This document shows, piece by piece, positions 9,427 to 18,652 of a stretch of 39,272 bases of DNA. This DNA is from Candidatus Gastranaerophilales bacterium (GTDB lineage Bacteria > Cyanobacteriota > Vampirovibrionia > Gastranaerophilales > Gastranaerophilaceae), in the NCBI GenBank assembly GCA_944324375.1, contig CALUWB010000014.1, forward strand, positions 1 to 39,272, read 5' to 3'. A program made the translations under genes and the position numbers. The stretch's first letter is position 1; each line of letters starts with the position of its first letter. The notes beneath the pieces were generated by a model. The model saw nothing but the letters and a program-made list of their open reading frames with translations, ran no database searches and had not been told where the DNA came from.

Positions 9427-10635
9427 ATGACATTAGATGTAGCACAATTTAATTTAAGTTTTGATGCTAAAGCTGGTTTAGATGCTGTCAAAAATGATGC
9501 AATAGAGACAGTTAAAACTGCAGCTACTGATGCCATTGTTTCAGCTTTAATTAGTGGTGGTGCAGCGAAAGAAACAGCAGCAACTACTCAAAGAGGTGTA
9601 ACAACAGCTGCAGATGCAGCTAAAACAACTCAACAGTTACAGCAGCAAAAACAACTTTGTACTACGGCTTTAAATACTTTAGTACAACTAGTTCAAACTG
9701 GCGAGTTAGATATATCACAATTCCAAAATATTTTGAAAAATCAGATTATTCAAACAATAAAAGACAATAATACTAAGGGACAAACAATACAGGAGTCAAT
9801 TCAAGATTTAACAAGTCGAAATGAAGAGATAAAACAGCAAATTTCGGAGTTAAATGGTGGTTCTCTAGAAGGAATTGAATTTGAAGAGGTTAAATCTGAT
9901 GGTGGTAATTCTTCTAAAGTTGGAGAGAATAATCCTGGAACAACTAAAAAAACAGTAAAAACAACTGGAAATTCTAACGCAGAAAAAATACAAGCTTTAC
10001 TGGATGAATATAATTCTAATATTGGAATGATTTCTGGTATGCAAGGTGAATTAATTAATATTCAAAATGAACAAGTTTTAACAGTTCAAGAGGGTAAGGA
10101 TATACAATCACAAACAGAGCAAAAACACTCTGAGGTAGTTAATAATACGCAAACAGAGGGACAAAATTTATTCCAAAGAATCAGTGATGCAATTAATAAG
10201 CTATTTGGAGGAGGTAAAGCTAAGCAGTTAGGCCATCAAGCTACAGGAACAACAATGACAGCAGCAGATACAGCAGCTGGATCAATAAAAACAGCAGAAG
10301 CAACTGCTGCAACAGCAGGTTCAGTATTAAGTTTTGGTGCTACTTCTGGAGTTGCAGCAAAAGCAGCAGCAGAAGCAGCAGCTTTCTTTAGTGCAGCCAC
10401 ACAAAATACAGTAATTGCAGGGCAATCTTTATCCAATATTGCAGCTCTTGCTACTGGTCAACAGACAGTGGGTAATTTAGTTGCTCAAGAAATTACAAAT
10501 GAAATTAATAGTCAATTGTCAGGAACAATAACAAACCTAGCAAATGAAGTATTGGGTGAAGATGTTGCTCAGTATGTTGCTCCAGAGTTGGTTAATTTAG
10601 CTCAAATTGAAGCTCCTAAAGAAAATCAGGCTTAG
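9427..10635 (+). CDS. Ala/Thr/Gln-rich helical protein without signal peptide, possibly secreted
   Basis: A 402-aa protein I do not recognise. It has no Sec signal. The composition is dominated by A, T, Q, N and S with few bulky residues: a helical N-terminal region with Ala- and Gln-rich tracts (about 40-75), a likely coiled coil (about 115-140), a Ser/Asn/Gly/Thr-rich linker (about 150-180), a second helical part (about 185-235), then an amphipathic Ala/Gly-rich segment (about 275-330) that could associate with membranes. This resembles type III translocators and similar helical secreted proteins in style only. It has its own short upstream region after the exporter terminator, and its stop overlaps that of convergent mlaE by 4 bp. 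Confidence 0.7.
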   Translation: MTLDVAQFNLSFDAKAGLDAVKNDAIETVKTAATDAIVSALISGGAAKETAATTQRGVTTAADAAKTTQQLQQQKQLCTTALNTLVQLVQTGELDISQFQNILKNQIIQTIKDNNTKGQTIQESIQDLTSRNEEIKQQISELNGGSLEGIEFEEVKSDGGNSSKVGENNPGTTKKTVKTTGNSNAEKIQALLDEYNSNIGMISGMQGELINIQNEQVLTVQEGKDIQSQTEQKHSEVVNNTQTEGQNLFQRISDAINKLFGGGKAKQLGHQATGTTMTAADTAAGSIKTAEATAATAGSVLSFGATSGVAAKAAAEAAAFFSAATQNTVIAGQSLSNIAALATGQQTVGNLVAQEITNEINSQLSGTITNLANEVLGEDVAQYVAPELVNLAQIEAPKENQA

Positions 10636-11363
10636 AGATAGAATAAGAAATTAATTATGAAATCTGCAATTAAAAGATAAATTGTAGATTTTATTGCTGC
10701 TTGTGTTGTTGAAACTCCAACATCTTTTGCTCCACCTTTGGTTTCATAACCTTGTGTTGCGCATACATTAGCAATTATTATTCCAAAACAAAAGGCCTTG
10801 AATATACTTATATAAAAATCTTTAGTATTTAACCATAACCAACAAGATGTAATATATCTATTAGGATGCAGTCCTATTGTTAAATAAGCAACAACCATCC
10901 CTCCTAAAATACCGGCAACTTCTGCAATTAATGTTACCATAGGAACTGTAAATCCTGCAGCAACAATTCTTGGTGCAAAATAATAACCAACAGGATCTAC
11001 TTTTAAAGTCTTTATTGCATCCACTTGTTCTGTTACTTGCATATTCGCAATTTCTGCAGAAATTGCAGTTCCAGCTCTTGCACCAATAGATAAAGCAACA
11101 AATGCAGGTGCAATTTCTCTTATAATTACAACGGTTAAAGTCCCTCCTACATAACTGTCAGCGCCTGACATTAAAAATTGCTTTGAAACTTGAATAGTTA
11201 TAACGGCTGCAGCAATTATTGAAATAATTAATGCTATAGGTAAAGAATCATAACTGATTTCTACAGCTTGAGATATTACATGCTCAAAACGCATACGACC
11301 GGTTACAATATATTTCATTGTTTGTATAAAGTTCTGAACAGTTTTACCTAAAAATGAAATCAT
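10632..11363 (-). CDS. mlaE: MlaE-family ABC transporter permease
   Basis: 243 aa with five or so membrane segments. It carries the MlaE family core around residues 70-130 (GGTLTVVIIREIAPAFVAL, then GARAGTAISAEIANM and EQVDAIKTLKVDP). MlaE forms the inner-membrane channel that moves phospholipids between inner and outer membrane with the ATPase MlaF and an MCE protein MlaD; in cyanobacteria and chloroplasts the equivalent is TGD1. No mlaF or mlaD is next to it, so partners must be elsewhere. It lies 16 nt after ilvE on the same strand, so the two are probably co-transcribed. Confidence 0.9.
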   Translation of the reverse strand: MISFLGKTVQNFIQTMKYIVTGRMRFEHVISQAVEISYDSLPIALIISIIAAAVITIQVSKQFLMSGADSYVGGTLTVVIIREIAPAFVALSIGARAGTAISAEIANMQVTEQVDAIKTLKVDPVGYYFAPRIVAAGFTVPMVTLIAEVAGILGGMVVAYLTIGLHPNRYITSCWLWLNTKDFYISIFKAFCFGIIIANVCATQGYETKGGAKDVGVSTTQAAIKSTIYLLIADFIINFLFYL

Positions 11364-11379
11364 AATGTTTCCTTAAACT

Positions 11380-12291
11380 TTAATAAATCGGAGTACACCA
11401 ATGTTTAAATTCTTCTACTTTACCTTGTACTATATTATAATATAATTCTTGAATTTTTCTCGTAATTTCTCCAGTTGAGCCATCTCCAATTGTTCTATGA
11501 TCAATTGATGTAATTGGCATGATTTGCGCCCCAGTTCCACAGCAGAATACTTCATCAAATACATAAATTTCAGAACGGTCAACAGCTCTTTCAACAGTTG
11601 GGATACCTAAATATTTTGCCATTTCTAAAACAGTATTTCTTGTAACTCCTACCAAAATATCGTCAGTAGTATTTGTTGTAACAATTTTACCATTTTGTAC
11701 AAAACAAAGATTCATAGCCGAACCTTCTGTAACCTGTCCTGCATCATTTAATACAATTGCATCATCAAAGCCAGCAAATAATGCATCTGTTTTAATTAAT
11801 GATGCATTTGCATATGCTCCTGTTACTTTTACACTTGGAGGAATTGCATTATCACTATTTCTTCTCCAATTTGATACACAAACTTTCAATCCTTTACTTG
11901 CATCATAATAATCATTTAAAGGGGTTGTAAATAACAAGAACGAATCCTTATTATTATCCAATGAAGGCCCAACTTTAATTGATGATTTATATAGTGTTGG
12001 ACGGATATAAGCATTTTGCCTATATCCATTTTTATTTAATAAATCTTTAGTTATTTGACAATATTCTTCTAATGTATATGGCGATTCCATCCACATAACT
12101 TTCGCGCTTCGAAGCATTCTTTCATAATGTTCTTTCATTCTAAAAGCATACATCTGATCTTCTTCTTTATTATAATAAGCTCTTATTCCCTCAAATACCC
12201 CAGTACCATAAAGAAATGCGTGTGTTCTTACGGGGATGGTTGCTTTATCTGATTCAATATATTCCCCATCTAAAAAAACGTATTCAGTCAT
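11380..12291 (-). CDS. ilvE: branched-chain amino acid aminotransferase
   Basis: 303 aa, a class IV PLP aminotransferase. The motifs are HAFLYGTGVFEGIRAY (residues 24-39), the PLP lysine K155 in SVKVTGAYANAS, EGSAMNLCFV (E189, phosphate-binding side) and CGTGAQIMPI near the C-terminus. IlvE catalyses the last step of Ile, Val and Leu synthesis, or their first degradation step, using 2-oxoglutarate/glutamate. GGGAGAG lies about 6 nt before the ATG. It is divergent from glyQ and precedes mlaE. D-amino acid transaminases share the fold, but length and motifs favour IlvE. Confidence 0.9.
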   Translation of the reverse strand: MTEYVFLDGEYIESDKATIPVRTHAFLYGTGVFEGIRAYYNKEEDQMYAFRMKEHYERMLRSAKVMWMESPYTLEEYCQITKDLLNKNGYRQNAYIRPTLYKSSIKVGPSLDNNKDSFLLFTTPLNDYYDASKGLKVCVSNWRRNSDNAIPPSVKVTGAYANASLIKTDALFAGFDDAIVLNDAGQVTEGSAMNLCFVQNGKIVTTNTTDDILVGVTRNTVLEMAKYLGIPTVERAVDRSEIYVFDEVFCCGTGAQIMPITSIDHRTIGDGSTGEITRKIQELYYNIVQGKVEEFKHWCTPIY

Positions 12292-12423
12292 TATTTATCT
12301 CTCCCTAATATATATTTAAATTATATGTTTGCCAAATTTTTATGTCAATCATTTGATTTTTTTTATTGTTTATTAGATACTAAATTAAGTGTACATAATA
12401 CAATGTTGGAAGTGTAATTTATT

Positions 12424-13302
12424 ATGGGATTAAATTTTCAAGACTTAATTTTAAATTTATCAGCTTTTTGGGCTCAACAAGGATGTGTAATACAACAACC
12501 TTATGATATTGAAAAAGGTGCATCTACAATGAATCCTGCAACTTTTTTAAGAGTATTAGGTCCTGAGCCTTGGTCAGTTGCTATGGTTGAACCTTGTAGA
12601 CGTCCTACAGATGCAAGATATGGTGAAAATCCTAATCGTTTAGGACACTATTTTCAATATCAGGCAATTTTAAAACCATCACCTGATAATGCTCAAGAAC
12701 TTTATTTACAAAGTTTGGAAGCAATGGGAATTGATTTATCAAAGCATGATGTAAGATTTGTTGAAGATAATTGGGAGTCTCCAACTTTAGGTGCTGCTGG
12801 TGTTGGTTGGGAAGTATGGCTTGATGGTATGGAAATTACTCAATTTACATATTTTCAACAAGTTGGAGGTTTAGAGATTAAACCTGTTGCATTAGAAATT
12901 ACATACGGTCTTGAACGTATTGCTATGTATCTTCAAAATAAAGAATCAGTATTTGATATTATGTGGAATGATACATTAAGATACGGGGATATTTATCTAC
13001 AAAATGAAATTGAACAATCAAAATATAATTTTGAATATTCAAATGATAAAGCGTTATTTGGTTTATTTGATATTTACCAAAAAGAAGTTGATAATTGCGT
13101 AAATGCTGAATTAGTATTACCTGCATATGATTACGTTTTAAAATGCTCTCATACATTTAACTTATTAGATGCAAGAGGGGTTATTAGTAAAGATGAACGT
13201 ATAAATTATATTAACCGAGTGAGAACGATGGCTGCAGCCGTCGCCCAGTTGTATGTAAAACAACGTGAAAATCTTGGTTTCCCATTATGTAAGGTAAAAT
13301 AA
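12424..13302 (+). CDS. glyQ: glycyl-tRNA synthetase alpha subunit
   Basis: 292 aa, full length for the alpha subunit of the bacterial alpha2beta2 glycyl-tRNA synthetase. Hallmarks are [14 protein letters not shown] (residues 15-28), [41 protein letters not shown], and [13 protein letters not shown]. The alpha subunit holds the class II catalytic core; it needs the GlyS beta subunit for tRNA binding. No glyS is present, and the gene is followed after 2 nt by an amino-acid permease. GGAAG lies 11 nt before the ATG and a CATAAT -10-like hexamer is at 12394-12399. Confidence 0.97.
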   Translation: MGLNFQDLILNLSAFWAQQGCVIQQPYDIEKGASTMNPATFLRVLGPEPWSVAMVEPCRRPTDARYGENPNRLGHYFQYQAILKPSPDNAQELYLQSLEAMGIDLSKHDVRFVEDNWESPTLGAAGVGWEVWLDGMEITQFTYFQQVGGLEIKPVALEITYGLERIAMYLQNKESVFDIMWNDTLRYGDIYLQNEIEQSKYNFEYSNDKALFGLFDIYQKEVDNCVNAELVLPAYDYVLKCSHTFNLLDARGVISKDERINYINRVRTMAAAVAQLYVKQRENLGFPLCKVK

Positions 13303-13304
13303 TT

Positions 13305-14900
13305 ATGACAAATGAAAAAAAACAAAATTTATTTAATAACTTTTTTACAAAAATATTAACAAGAAAAAATCCTGATGAAATGCTTCAAGAAGCAAGCAAA
13401 GCAGGATTTCAAAAAACTTTAGGCGCAATAGATCTCATTATATTAGGTATTGGCGCTATTATTGGTTCAGGTATTTTTGCTATTGTTGGTATTGCAGCTG
13501 CTGGAGGTAATGAAAGTTTAGGTGCTGGCCCAGCTCTTACTGTATCAATGATTATTGCAACTATAGCTTGTATATTTTCTGCACTTTGTTACAGTGAATT
13601 TGCAACTATGATTCCTGTTGCTGGTGGAGCTTATACATACACATTTGCAACATTAGGAGAGTTTGCAGCTTGGATGGTTGGTTGGGTATTAATGCTTGAG
13701 TATGCAGTTGGTTATATTGCCGTTGCTTGTGCTTGGTCAAACCATTTTATGCAATTAGTTAAAGGTTTTTCAGCATATCTTCCAAATTGGTTAGTAAATC
13801 CACCTCTTTGGTTGATTAATGATTATAAAGGTGCTGTTCATCAGATTCAAGCAGCAGGAGGAGATCCAAATACATTAATTCCTCATATTGCTGGTATGCC
13901 TTTTGCTGTAAATTTACCAGCTTGTATCATTGTTGCAATAATTACTTCAATATTAATAAAAGGAACTAAAGATTCTACTAAAATGGCTACCATAATGGTT
14001 GTAATTAAACTTGCAGTTATTGCATTATTTGTTTTAGTTGGTGCTTTTTATATCAAACCTGCGAATTGGGTTCCATTTGCTCCAAATGGAATGAGTGGAA
14101 TATTTATGGGTGCATTTATCATATTCTTTGCTTATATTGGTTTTGATGCATTGGCTACTGCTGCAGAAGAATGTAAAAATCCTCAAAAAGATTTGCCAAT
14201 AGGTATTATTGGATCTTTAATCGCAACAACAATCGTTTATGTATCTGTTGCATTAGTTTTAACAGGTGTTTATTGTACATCATCACATAATATTGACCCA
14301 GGGTTTTTAAAAGCACCTATGGCTTATGTGATGACTATGGTTCATCAAAACTGGGCAGCAGGTTTAATATCAATAGGTTCTTTAGCAGGATTAACTTCTG
14401 TATTACTTGTATTACAATTGGCTGCTACAAGAATTTTATATGCTATGAGTAGAGATAATTTCTTACCTACATTATTTCAAAAGTTGCACCCTGTTTATAA
14501 AACTCCCCATGTATTAACAATGATTGTTGGTCTTGTTTGTATGATTGGTACAATGACTCTTGATTTAGATGTTGCTGCTCAATTATGTAATTTTGGAACA
14601 TTTACATCTTTTATTATTGTGTGTGTGGCTGTTTTAATTTTAAGAAAAATTGATCCTGATAGACCAAGACCATTTAAGGTTCCATGTTCTCCATTACTAC
14701 CATCATTAGGAATTTTATGCTGTGGAGGTTTAATGATTTATTCAATGCAATCATTAACATCTTCTGCATTAATGTTTCCTGTATGGTTATTAATTGGTAT
14801 TGGTATTTATTTGCAATATGGTTATGTGAAAAATAGAAAAATTGAAATGAATAGAATAAGTATAGAAAATGTTGAAAATAAAGAGCTCGTTAATAAATAA
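13305..14900 (+). CDS. APC-superfamily amino acid permease (copy 1 of a tandem pair)
   Basis: 531 aa, about 12 membrane segments. The first helix has the APC substrate-binding signature GIGAIIGSGIFAIVG (residues 48-62), and the region FIIFFAYIGFDALATAAEECKNP is typical of the cationic-amino-acid-transporter/YfnA branch. It imports or exchanges an amino acid, whose identity cannot be read from sequence. Its start lies 2 nt after the glyQ stop with AAGG about 10 nt upstream, so it is translated from the glyQ transcript. It is a paralogue of the next gene along its whole length, including an unusual extended loop around residues 165-195. Confidence 0.9.
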   Translation: MTNEKKQNLFNNFFTKILTRKNPDEMLQEASKAGFQKTLGAIDLIILGIGAIIGSGIFAIVGIAAAGGNESLGAGPALTVSMIIATIACIFSALCYSEFATMIPVAGGAYTYTFATLGEFAAWMVGWVLMLEYAVGYIAVACAWSNHFMQLVKGFSAYLPNWLVNPPLWLINDYKGAVHQIQAAGGDPNTLIPHIAGMPFAVNLPACIIVAIITSILIKGTKDSTKMATIMVVIKLAVIALFVLVGAFYIKPANWVPFAPNGMSGIFMGAFIIFFAYIGFDALATAAEECKNPQKDLPIGIIGSLIATTIVYVSVALVLTGVYCTSSHNIDPGFLKAPMAYVMTMVHQNWAAGLISIGSLAGLTSVLLVLQLAATRILYAMSRDNFLPTLFQKLHPVYKTPHVLTMIVGLVCMIGTMTLDLDVAAQLCNFGTFTSFIIVCVAVLILRKIDPDRPRPFKVPCSPLLPSLGILCCGGLMIYSMQSLTSSALMFPVWLLIGIGIYLQYGYVKNRKIEMNRISIENVENKELVNK

Positions 14901-16416
14901 TTTATTAAAATGTAAATCGCCTGATGAATTAATTGATGCAGGGAATAATTCTGAATTAAAGAAAACATTAAATGTTTTTGACCTAATAGTAATAGGTATA
15001 GGTGCTGTTGTAGGTACTGGTATATTTACAATTATTGGTAGTGCGATACAAGATACAGCAGATGGGGCCGGTGCAGGTCCAGCAGTTATTATTTCAATGG
15101 TTTTAGCTGCTATTGCAAGTTTATTTTCTGCACTTTCATATTCTGAAATTGCAGCTATGATGCCAGTTGCAGGTAGTGCTTATACTTACACATATGCAAC
15201 TATGGGTGAGTTTATGGCTTGGATGGTTGGTTGGATTTTAATGTTAGAATATGCTATCGGGAATATAACTGTTGCAAGTGCTTGGACTGGTTATTTCGTG
15301 CAGTTCTTAAAAGGTTTTAAACATATTTTACCAGCATTTATTGTTAATTCTCCTTTGTGGTTAAGAAATGATTATAGAACAATGTATGCAATGTGTGATA
15401 AATATGCTTGGAATGTTCATGATAAGATGCCATTTTTGCATATATTTAATTGGGATATTCCTATTGCAATTAATTTACCTGCGATTTTAATTGTATTATT
15501 TTTAACAGTTCTTTTAATAAAAGGAGTTAAAGAATCAACAAAATTTGCAAGTATAATGGTAGGGGTTAATATGTTTATTATTCTATCATTTATTGTTGTT
15601 GGCTCTTTTTATGTAAAGCCTGAAAATTGGACACCATTTATGCCAAATGGTTTTGATGGAGTATTTATGGGGGCTTTTGTTATTTTCTTTGCTTATATTG
15701 GTTTTGATGCTATTTCAACAGCAGCAGAGGAAACAAAGAATCCTCAGAGAGATTTACCTATTGCAATTATGGGAACTTTAGTTCTTTGCACATTCTTATA
15801 TGTTATGGTTGCTCTTGTATTAACTGGAATTATTCCATTTAATCTTGTAGATACCCAAGCTCCTCTAGCGCATGCTATGAGAGTTATTGGTAAGGATTGG
15901 TATGCTGGATTAATTTCTGTGGGGGCTTTGTGCGCGTTAACATCGGTATTGTTAATTTATCAATTAGGTACGACGAGAATATTATTTGCGATGAGCAGAG
16001 ATTCATTTATTCCAAAATCATTAGTTGCAATTCATAAAAAATATAAAACCCCACATGTTTTAACTTGGTTATCTGGTTTAGTTGTAATGATTTGCGCATT
16101 ATTTATGGATTTAAATATTTCTGCTGAATTGTGTAATTTTGGAACATTTACTTCGTTTATCATAATTTGTTTAGCAGTATTAATTTTAAGAAAAACAGAA
16201 CCAAATAGAGAAAGACCTTTTAAGGTTCCTTTCTGTCCTTGGTTTCCTATCTTAGGGATTTTAACTTGTGCATTATTAATGTATTGTAAATTCAGTGCTA
16301 AATCAGAATCTTCTTCATATTTCTTGGTATGGCTACTTATAGGTATTGCAATTTATGCTGGATATAGCTATAAAGCAAAACGTCTTGAAGAAGGGGTAAA
16401 TAAAATAGAAGAATAA
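14869..16416 (+). CDS. APC-superfamily amino acid permease (copy 2 of a tandem pair)
   Basis: 515 aa with the same layout as copy 1: helix 1 signature GIGAVVGTGIFTIIG, then FFAYIGFDAISTAAEETKNP and a conserved LCNFGTFTSFII segment near the end. The start overlaps the end of copy 1 by 32 bp in another frame. No SD is visible, which suggests translational coupling; the N-terminal segment from this start (CKSPDELIDA) aligns with copy 1 (RKNPDEMLQEA), which supports it. Differences in helix 1 (T for S/A next to the binding glycine) and in the extracellular loop hint at a different substrate. Confidence 0.9.
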   Translation: MLKIKSSLINNLLKCKSPDELIDAGNNSELKKTLNVFDLIVIGIGAVVGTGIFTIIGSAIQDTADGAGAGPAVIISMVLAAIASLFSALSYSEIAAMMPVAGSAYTYTYATMGEFMAWMVGWILMLEYAIGNITVASAWTGYFVQFLKGFKHILPAFIVNSPLWLRNDYRTMYAMCDKYAWNVHDKMPFLHIFNWDIPIAINLPAILIVLFLTVLLIKGVKESTKFASIMVGVNMFIILSFIVVGSFYVKPENWTPFMPNGFDGVFMGAFVIFFAYIGFDAISTAAEETKNPQRDLPIAIMGTLVLCTFLYVMVALVLTGIIPFNLVDTQAPLAHAMRVIGKDWYAGLISVGALCALTSVLLIYQLGTTRILFAMSRDSFIPKSLVAIHKKYKTPHVLTWLSGLVVMICALFMDLNISAELCNFGTFTSFIIICLAVLILRKTEPNRERPFKVPFCPWFPILGILTCALLMYCKFSAKSESSSYFLVWLLIGIAIYAGYSYKAKRLEEGVNKIEE

Positions 16417-16419
16417 TAA

Positions 16420-17241
16420 TTAGATTGAATAGTAATAATCTCTAATTAATTTTGCATCATCTTCAATATTAGGACTTTCGCATACGATAGCACCTTTTAC
16501 ATCAAAATCTTTGAATGCTTTTAATAAGTCTTTATAGTTAAAATCAGATTCTTCAAAATTTAGGTGTTGTTTTTCTCCTTTGCTAGTATATTCAATACCT
16601 GCCATATGCGCATGAAAATTTTCTAGAGGGCTCTTTTCTTCTAATTCTTTACCTATTTTTTCAAATATTTGAGCAAATTCATCATAAGTATTAGATATTC
16701 CATTGTATCTTGCGTGTAGATGTGAAAAATCAACACAAGGAAGTACATATTCAAATTCTTTTGATAGGTTTATAATTTCTTCTAAATCACCCCATTGAGT
16801 TGCTTTTCCTGTTGTTTCTGGGCGTATCCATACTTTTACATTATTTTTCTGTAGAATATCTTGTATTATACCTGTTTGTGTTTTGATTGTTTGATAAACT
16901 TTATCTTTGTCCATTCCTAAATAAAAGCCAGCGTGATATGTAATAGAAAATGCTCCAATTTCTTGAGCAATAGTAGCAGTTTCTACAATTCTATTAATAC
17001 TTGCTTCAATTTTTTCCTCTTCACGAGCATTCAAATTAATGTAAAAAGGAGCATGAATTGTTTTTACCATTGGACTATTTTTAACTATTTCTTTGCTTTC
17101 ATCACTAATTCTAACTCCTCGAACAAATTCTAATTCCAGTCCATTTAATTCTAAATCAGAAAGAATTTCAAATGCTCGACTATAACCTTTATTACCAGTT
17201 TTTATAGGCATGCCGGCTGTTAAAAAATTAAGTTTATCCAT
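16420..17241 (-). CDS. endonuclease IV-like TIM-barrel protein (AP endonuclease 2 family)
   Basis: 273 aa. Most metal ligands of endonuclease IV have counterparts: H63 (IHAPFY), H103 (YHAGFY), E142 (RPETTG), D171 and H174 (CVDFSHLHAR), H210 or H212 (NFHAHMAG), H226 and E255 (VCESPN). The position before H226 reads E-K-Q-H where Nfo has D-R-H, so one zinc ligand may be changed. Nfo nicks DNA at abasic sites in base-excision repair. Its ATG overlaps the stop of the formyltransferase gene (TAATG), so translation is coupled. It ends 3 bp from the convergent permease gene. A sugar isomerase-type relative is the main alternative. Confidence 0.8.
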   Translation of the reverse strand: MDKLNFLTAGMPIKTGNKGYSRAFEILSDLELNGLELEFVRGVRISDESKEIVKNSPMVKTIHAPFYINLNAREEEKIEASINRIVETATIAQEIGAFSITYHAGFYLGMDKDKVYQTIKTQTGIIQDILQKNNVKVWIRPETTGKATQWGDLEEIINLSKEFEYVLPCVDFSHLHARYNGISNTYDEFAQIFEKIGKELEEKSPLENFHAHMAGIEYTSKGEKQHLNFEESDFNYKDLLKAFKDFDVKGAIVCESPNIEDDAKLIRDYYYSI

Positions 17242-18173
17242 TAGTAAAACCTTTCTCCTTTTTCAGGTTTTAAGAAATTAATAAAATCTTTTGAATTTCC
17301 TATAAAATAGCTTCCATATTGAATAATTGATAGAGCAATACAGTCTTTACCTGTTTTAATAATAACTTTATCGTCTTTAATATCAACTATTGTTCCATTC
17401 TCAAGATTATTCGAATAATGTTTTTTTATAATTTCAGCTTTCATTACTTTAACAAGTGTTTTTCTAAAAAATGTTGTAGCTAAAATAAAAGGATTCAAAG
17501 CTCTTACAAGTCTTTCAATTTCATATGCTGGTTTATTATAATCAATCAATGTTTCATTATCTTCTAAGTTTTTAGCAAGAGGGTATACTCCATTTTGTTG
17601 AGGAATAGATGGTAATACTCGTGTTTCATATTCATCAAGGGCTGATAATAATAACTGAATACAAATATCATTTGTTTTGTTAAATAATGTTCCCATAGTT
17701 TCATCTTTATCAATTGGGCACTTGAATTGTAAAATAATATCCCCTTTATCAAATTCTTCACTCATATAATGAAGAGTAACCCCTGTTTCTTTTTCATTAT
17801 TTATTATTACTCTTGAATAAGGATTTGCCCCTCTATATGCTGGTAATAATGATGGGTGTAAGTTTATAAACCCATCTTTAGTAGTTTCTAAAAGTTCTTT
17901 GGGTATTTTATAATTAAATGAGCAAACAACAGCTAAATCTACTTGTAATTTTTTTATTGTTTGAATTAATTCTTCTGATTTTAAATCTGTATAATCAATA
18001 AAATTTAACCCTTTATTTTTTACAAACTGTTTGAAATGATAAAACATATGATGGTTTGGTTTAGGTCCCATAACACCTACAATATTAATCCCAGCCTGAT
18101 AACAAGCTTCCAAACATACAAAAGCCATATCAGGAATTCCAATAAATAAAATTCTTTTATTATACTTTTTCAT
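17241..18173 (-). CDS. fmt: formyltransferase, methionyl-tRNA formyltransferase-like
   Basis: 310 aa. The N-terminal Rossmann-type formyltransferase domain has the catalytic triad N104 and H106 in INLHPSLLPAYRG and D145 in EFDKGDIIL, equivalent in position to N108/H110/D146 of E. coli Fmt. A smaller C-terminal domain (about 205-300) matches the Fmt tRNA-binding OB domain. Fmt formylates Met-tRNA for translation start using 10-formyl-THF. The HPSLLPAYRG loop, rather than HASLLPRWRG, also occurs in sugar-nucleotide formyltransferases, so Fmt is likely but not certain. Its start lies inside the end of the upstream gene (14-bp overlap). Confidence 0.75.
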   Translation of the reverse strand: MKKYNKRILFIGIPDMAFVCLEACYQAGINIVGVMGPKPNHHMFYHFKQFVKNKGLNFIDYTDLKSEELIQTIKKLQVDLAVVCSFNYKIPKELLETTKDGFINLHPSLLPAYRGANPYSRVIINNEKETGVTLHYMSEEFDKGDIILQFKCPIDKDETMGTLFNKTNDICIQLLLSALDEYETRVLPSIPQQNGVYPLAKNLEDNETLIDYNKPAYEIERLVRALNPFILATTFFRKTLVKVMKAEIIKKHYSNNLENGTIVDIKDDKVIIKTGKDCIALSIIQYGSYFIGNSKDFINFLKPEKGERFY

Positions 18174-18558
18174 ATACTGTTAATTCTTTCATTAATTCAG
18201 AACAATATTTAACCATTTCTTTACAGTGTTCTCTTCTTTCTGCCGAATGAAATTCATATCCTTTTGAAAGAACTCTACAACAAGTTGCTGGGAATTTTTC
18301 TTTAAATCTTTTAATAAATTCTGCAGCAAATTGTTTTGCTTTCATTTCATTACCATACTTATTATTTTTTCCGTACATTGTACTAATAACCATCATGGCT
18401 CCTGATATTGCTCCACATAGGCAACCTGAACTTAGTCCTGCACAAAAAGCTGTTGCAACAGGAAGTAATGATTTATCACATATACCTAAATCAATACCTT
18501 CCATTACTAAACTTTCAGAACAAGAATATCCATTTTCAAAATGTTTTATTGCTTCCAT
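18160..18558 (-). CDS. C_GCAxxG_C_C family redox-type protein
   Basis: 132 aa with the cysteine pattern of this family: YSCSE (near residue 12), FCAGLSSGCLCGAISGAMM (about 38-56), CCRVL and a C-terminal HC---VKYC. Members are small proteins proposed to bind metal or do redox chemistry; the function is not established. GAGG lies 8 nt before the ATG. It is first in an overlapping three-gene unit with the formyltransferase and the endonuclease IV-like protein, and divergent from the solute-binding protein gene. Confidence 0.85.
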   Translation of the reverse strand: MEAIKHFENGYSCSESLVMEGIDLGICDKSLLPVATAFCAGLSSGCLCGAISGAMMVISTMYGKNNKYGNEMKAKQFAAEFIKRFKEKFPATCCRVLSKGYEFHSAERREHCKEMVKYCSELMKELTVYEKV

Positions 18559-18617
18559 ATTAATAACCTCTTCTACTTATTATAGAATATCACAATTATA
18601 ACCATTTTTATAATGTA

Positions 18618-18646
18618 TTTACAAATAAGCATATTCATTATTTAAT
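18618..18646 (+). promoter_or_regulatory. promoter predicting a leaderless mRNA
   Basis: TTTACA (18618-18623), a 17-bp spacer and TTTAAT (18641-18646) place the expected start of transcription at about 18653, which is the A of the ATG. No SD is present upstream of the gene. Confidence 0.55.
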
Positions 18647-18652
18647 AACTTT

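Noticed and set aside
10236-10436. Ala/Val-rich minus-strand frame inside the 402-aa protein gene
   Set aside because: Its composition is the complement of Ala/Thr codon repeats, with no SD.
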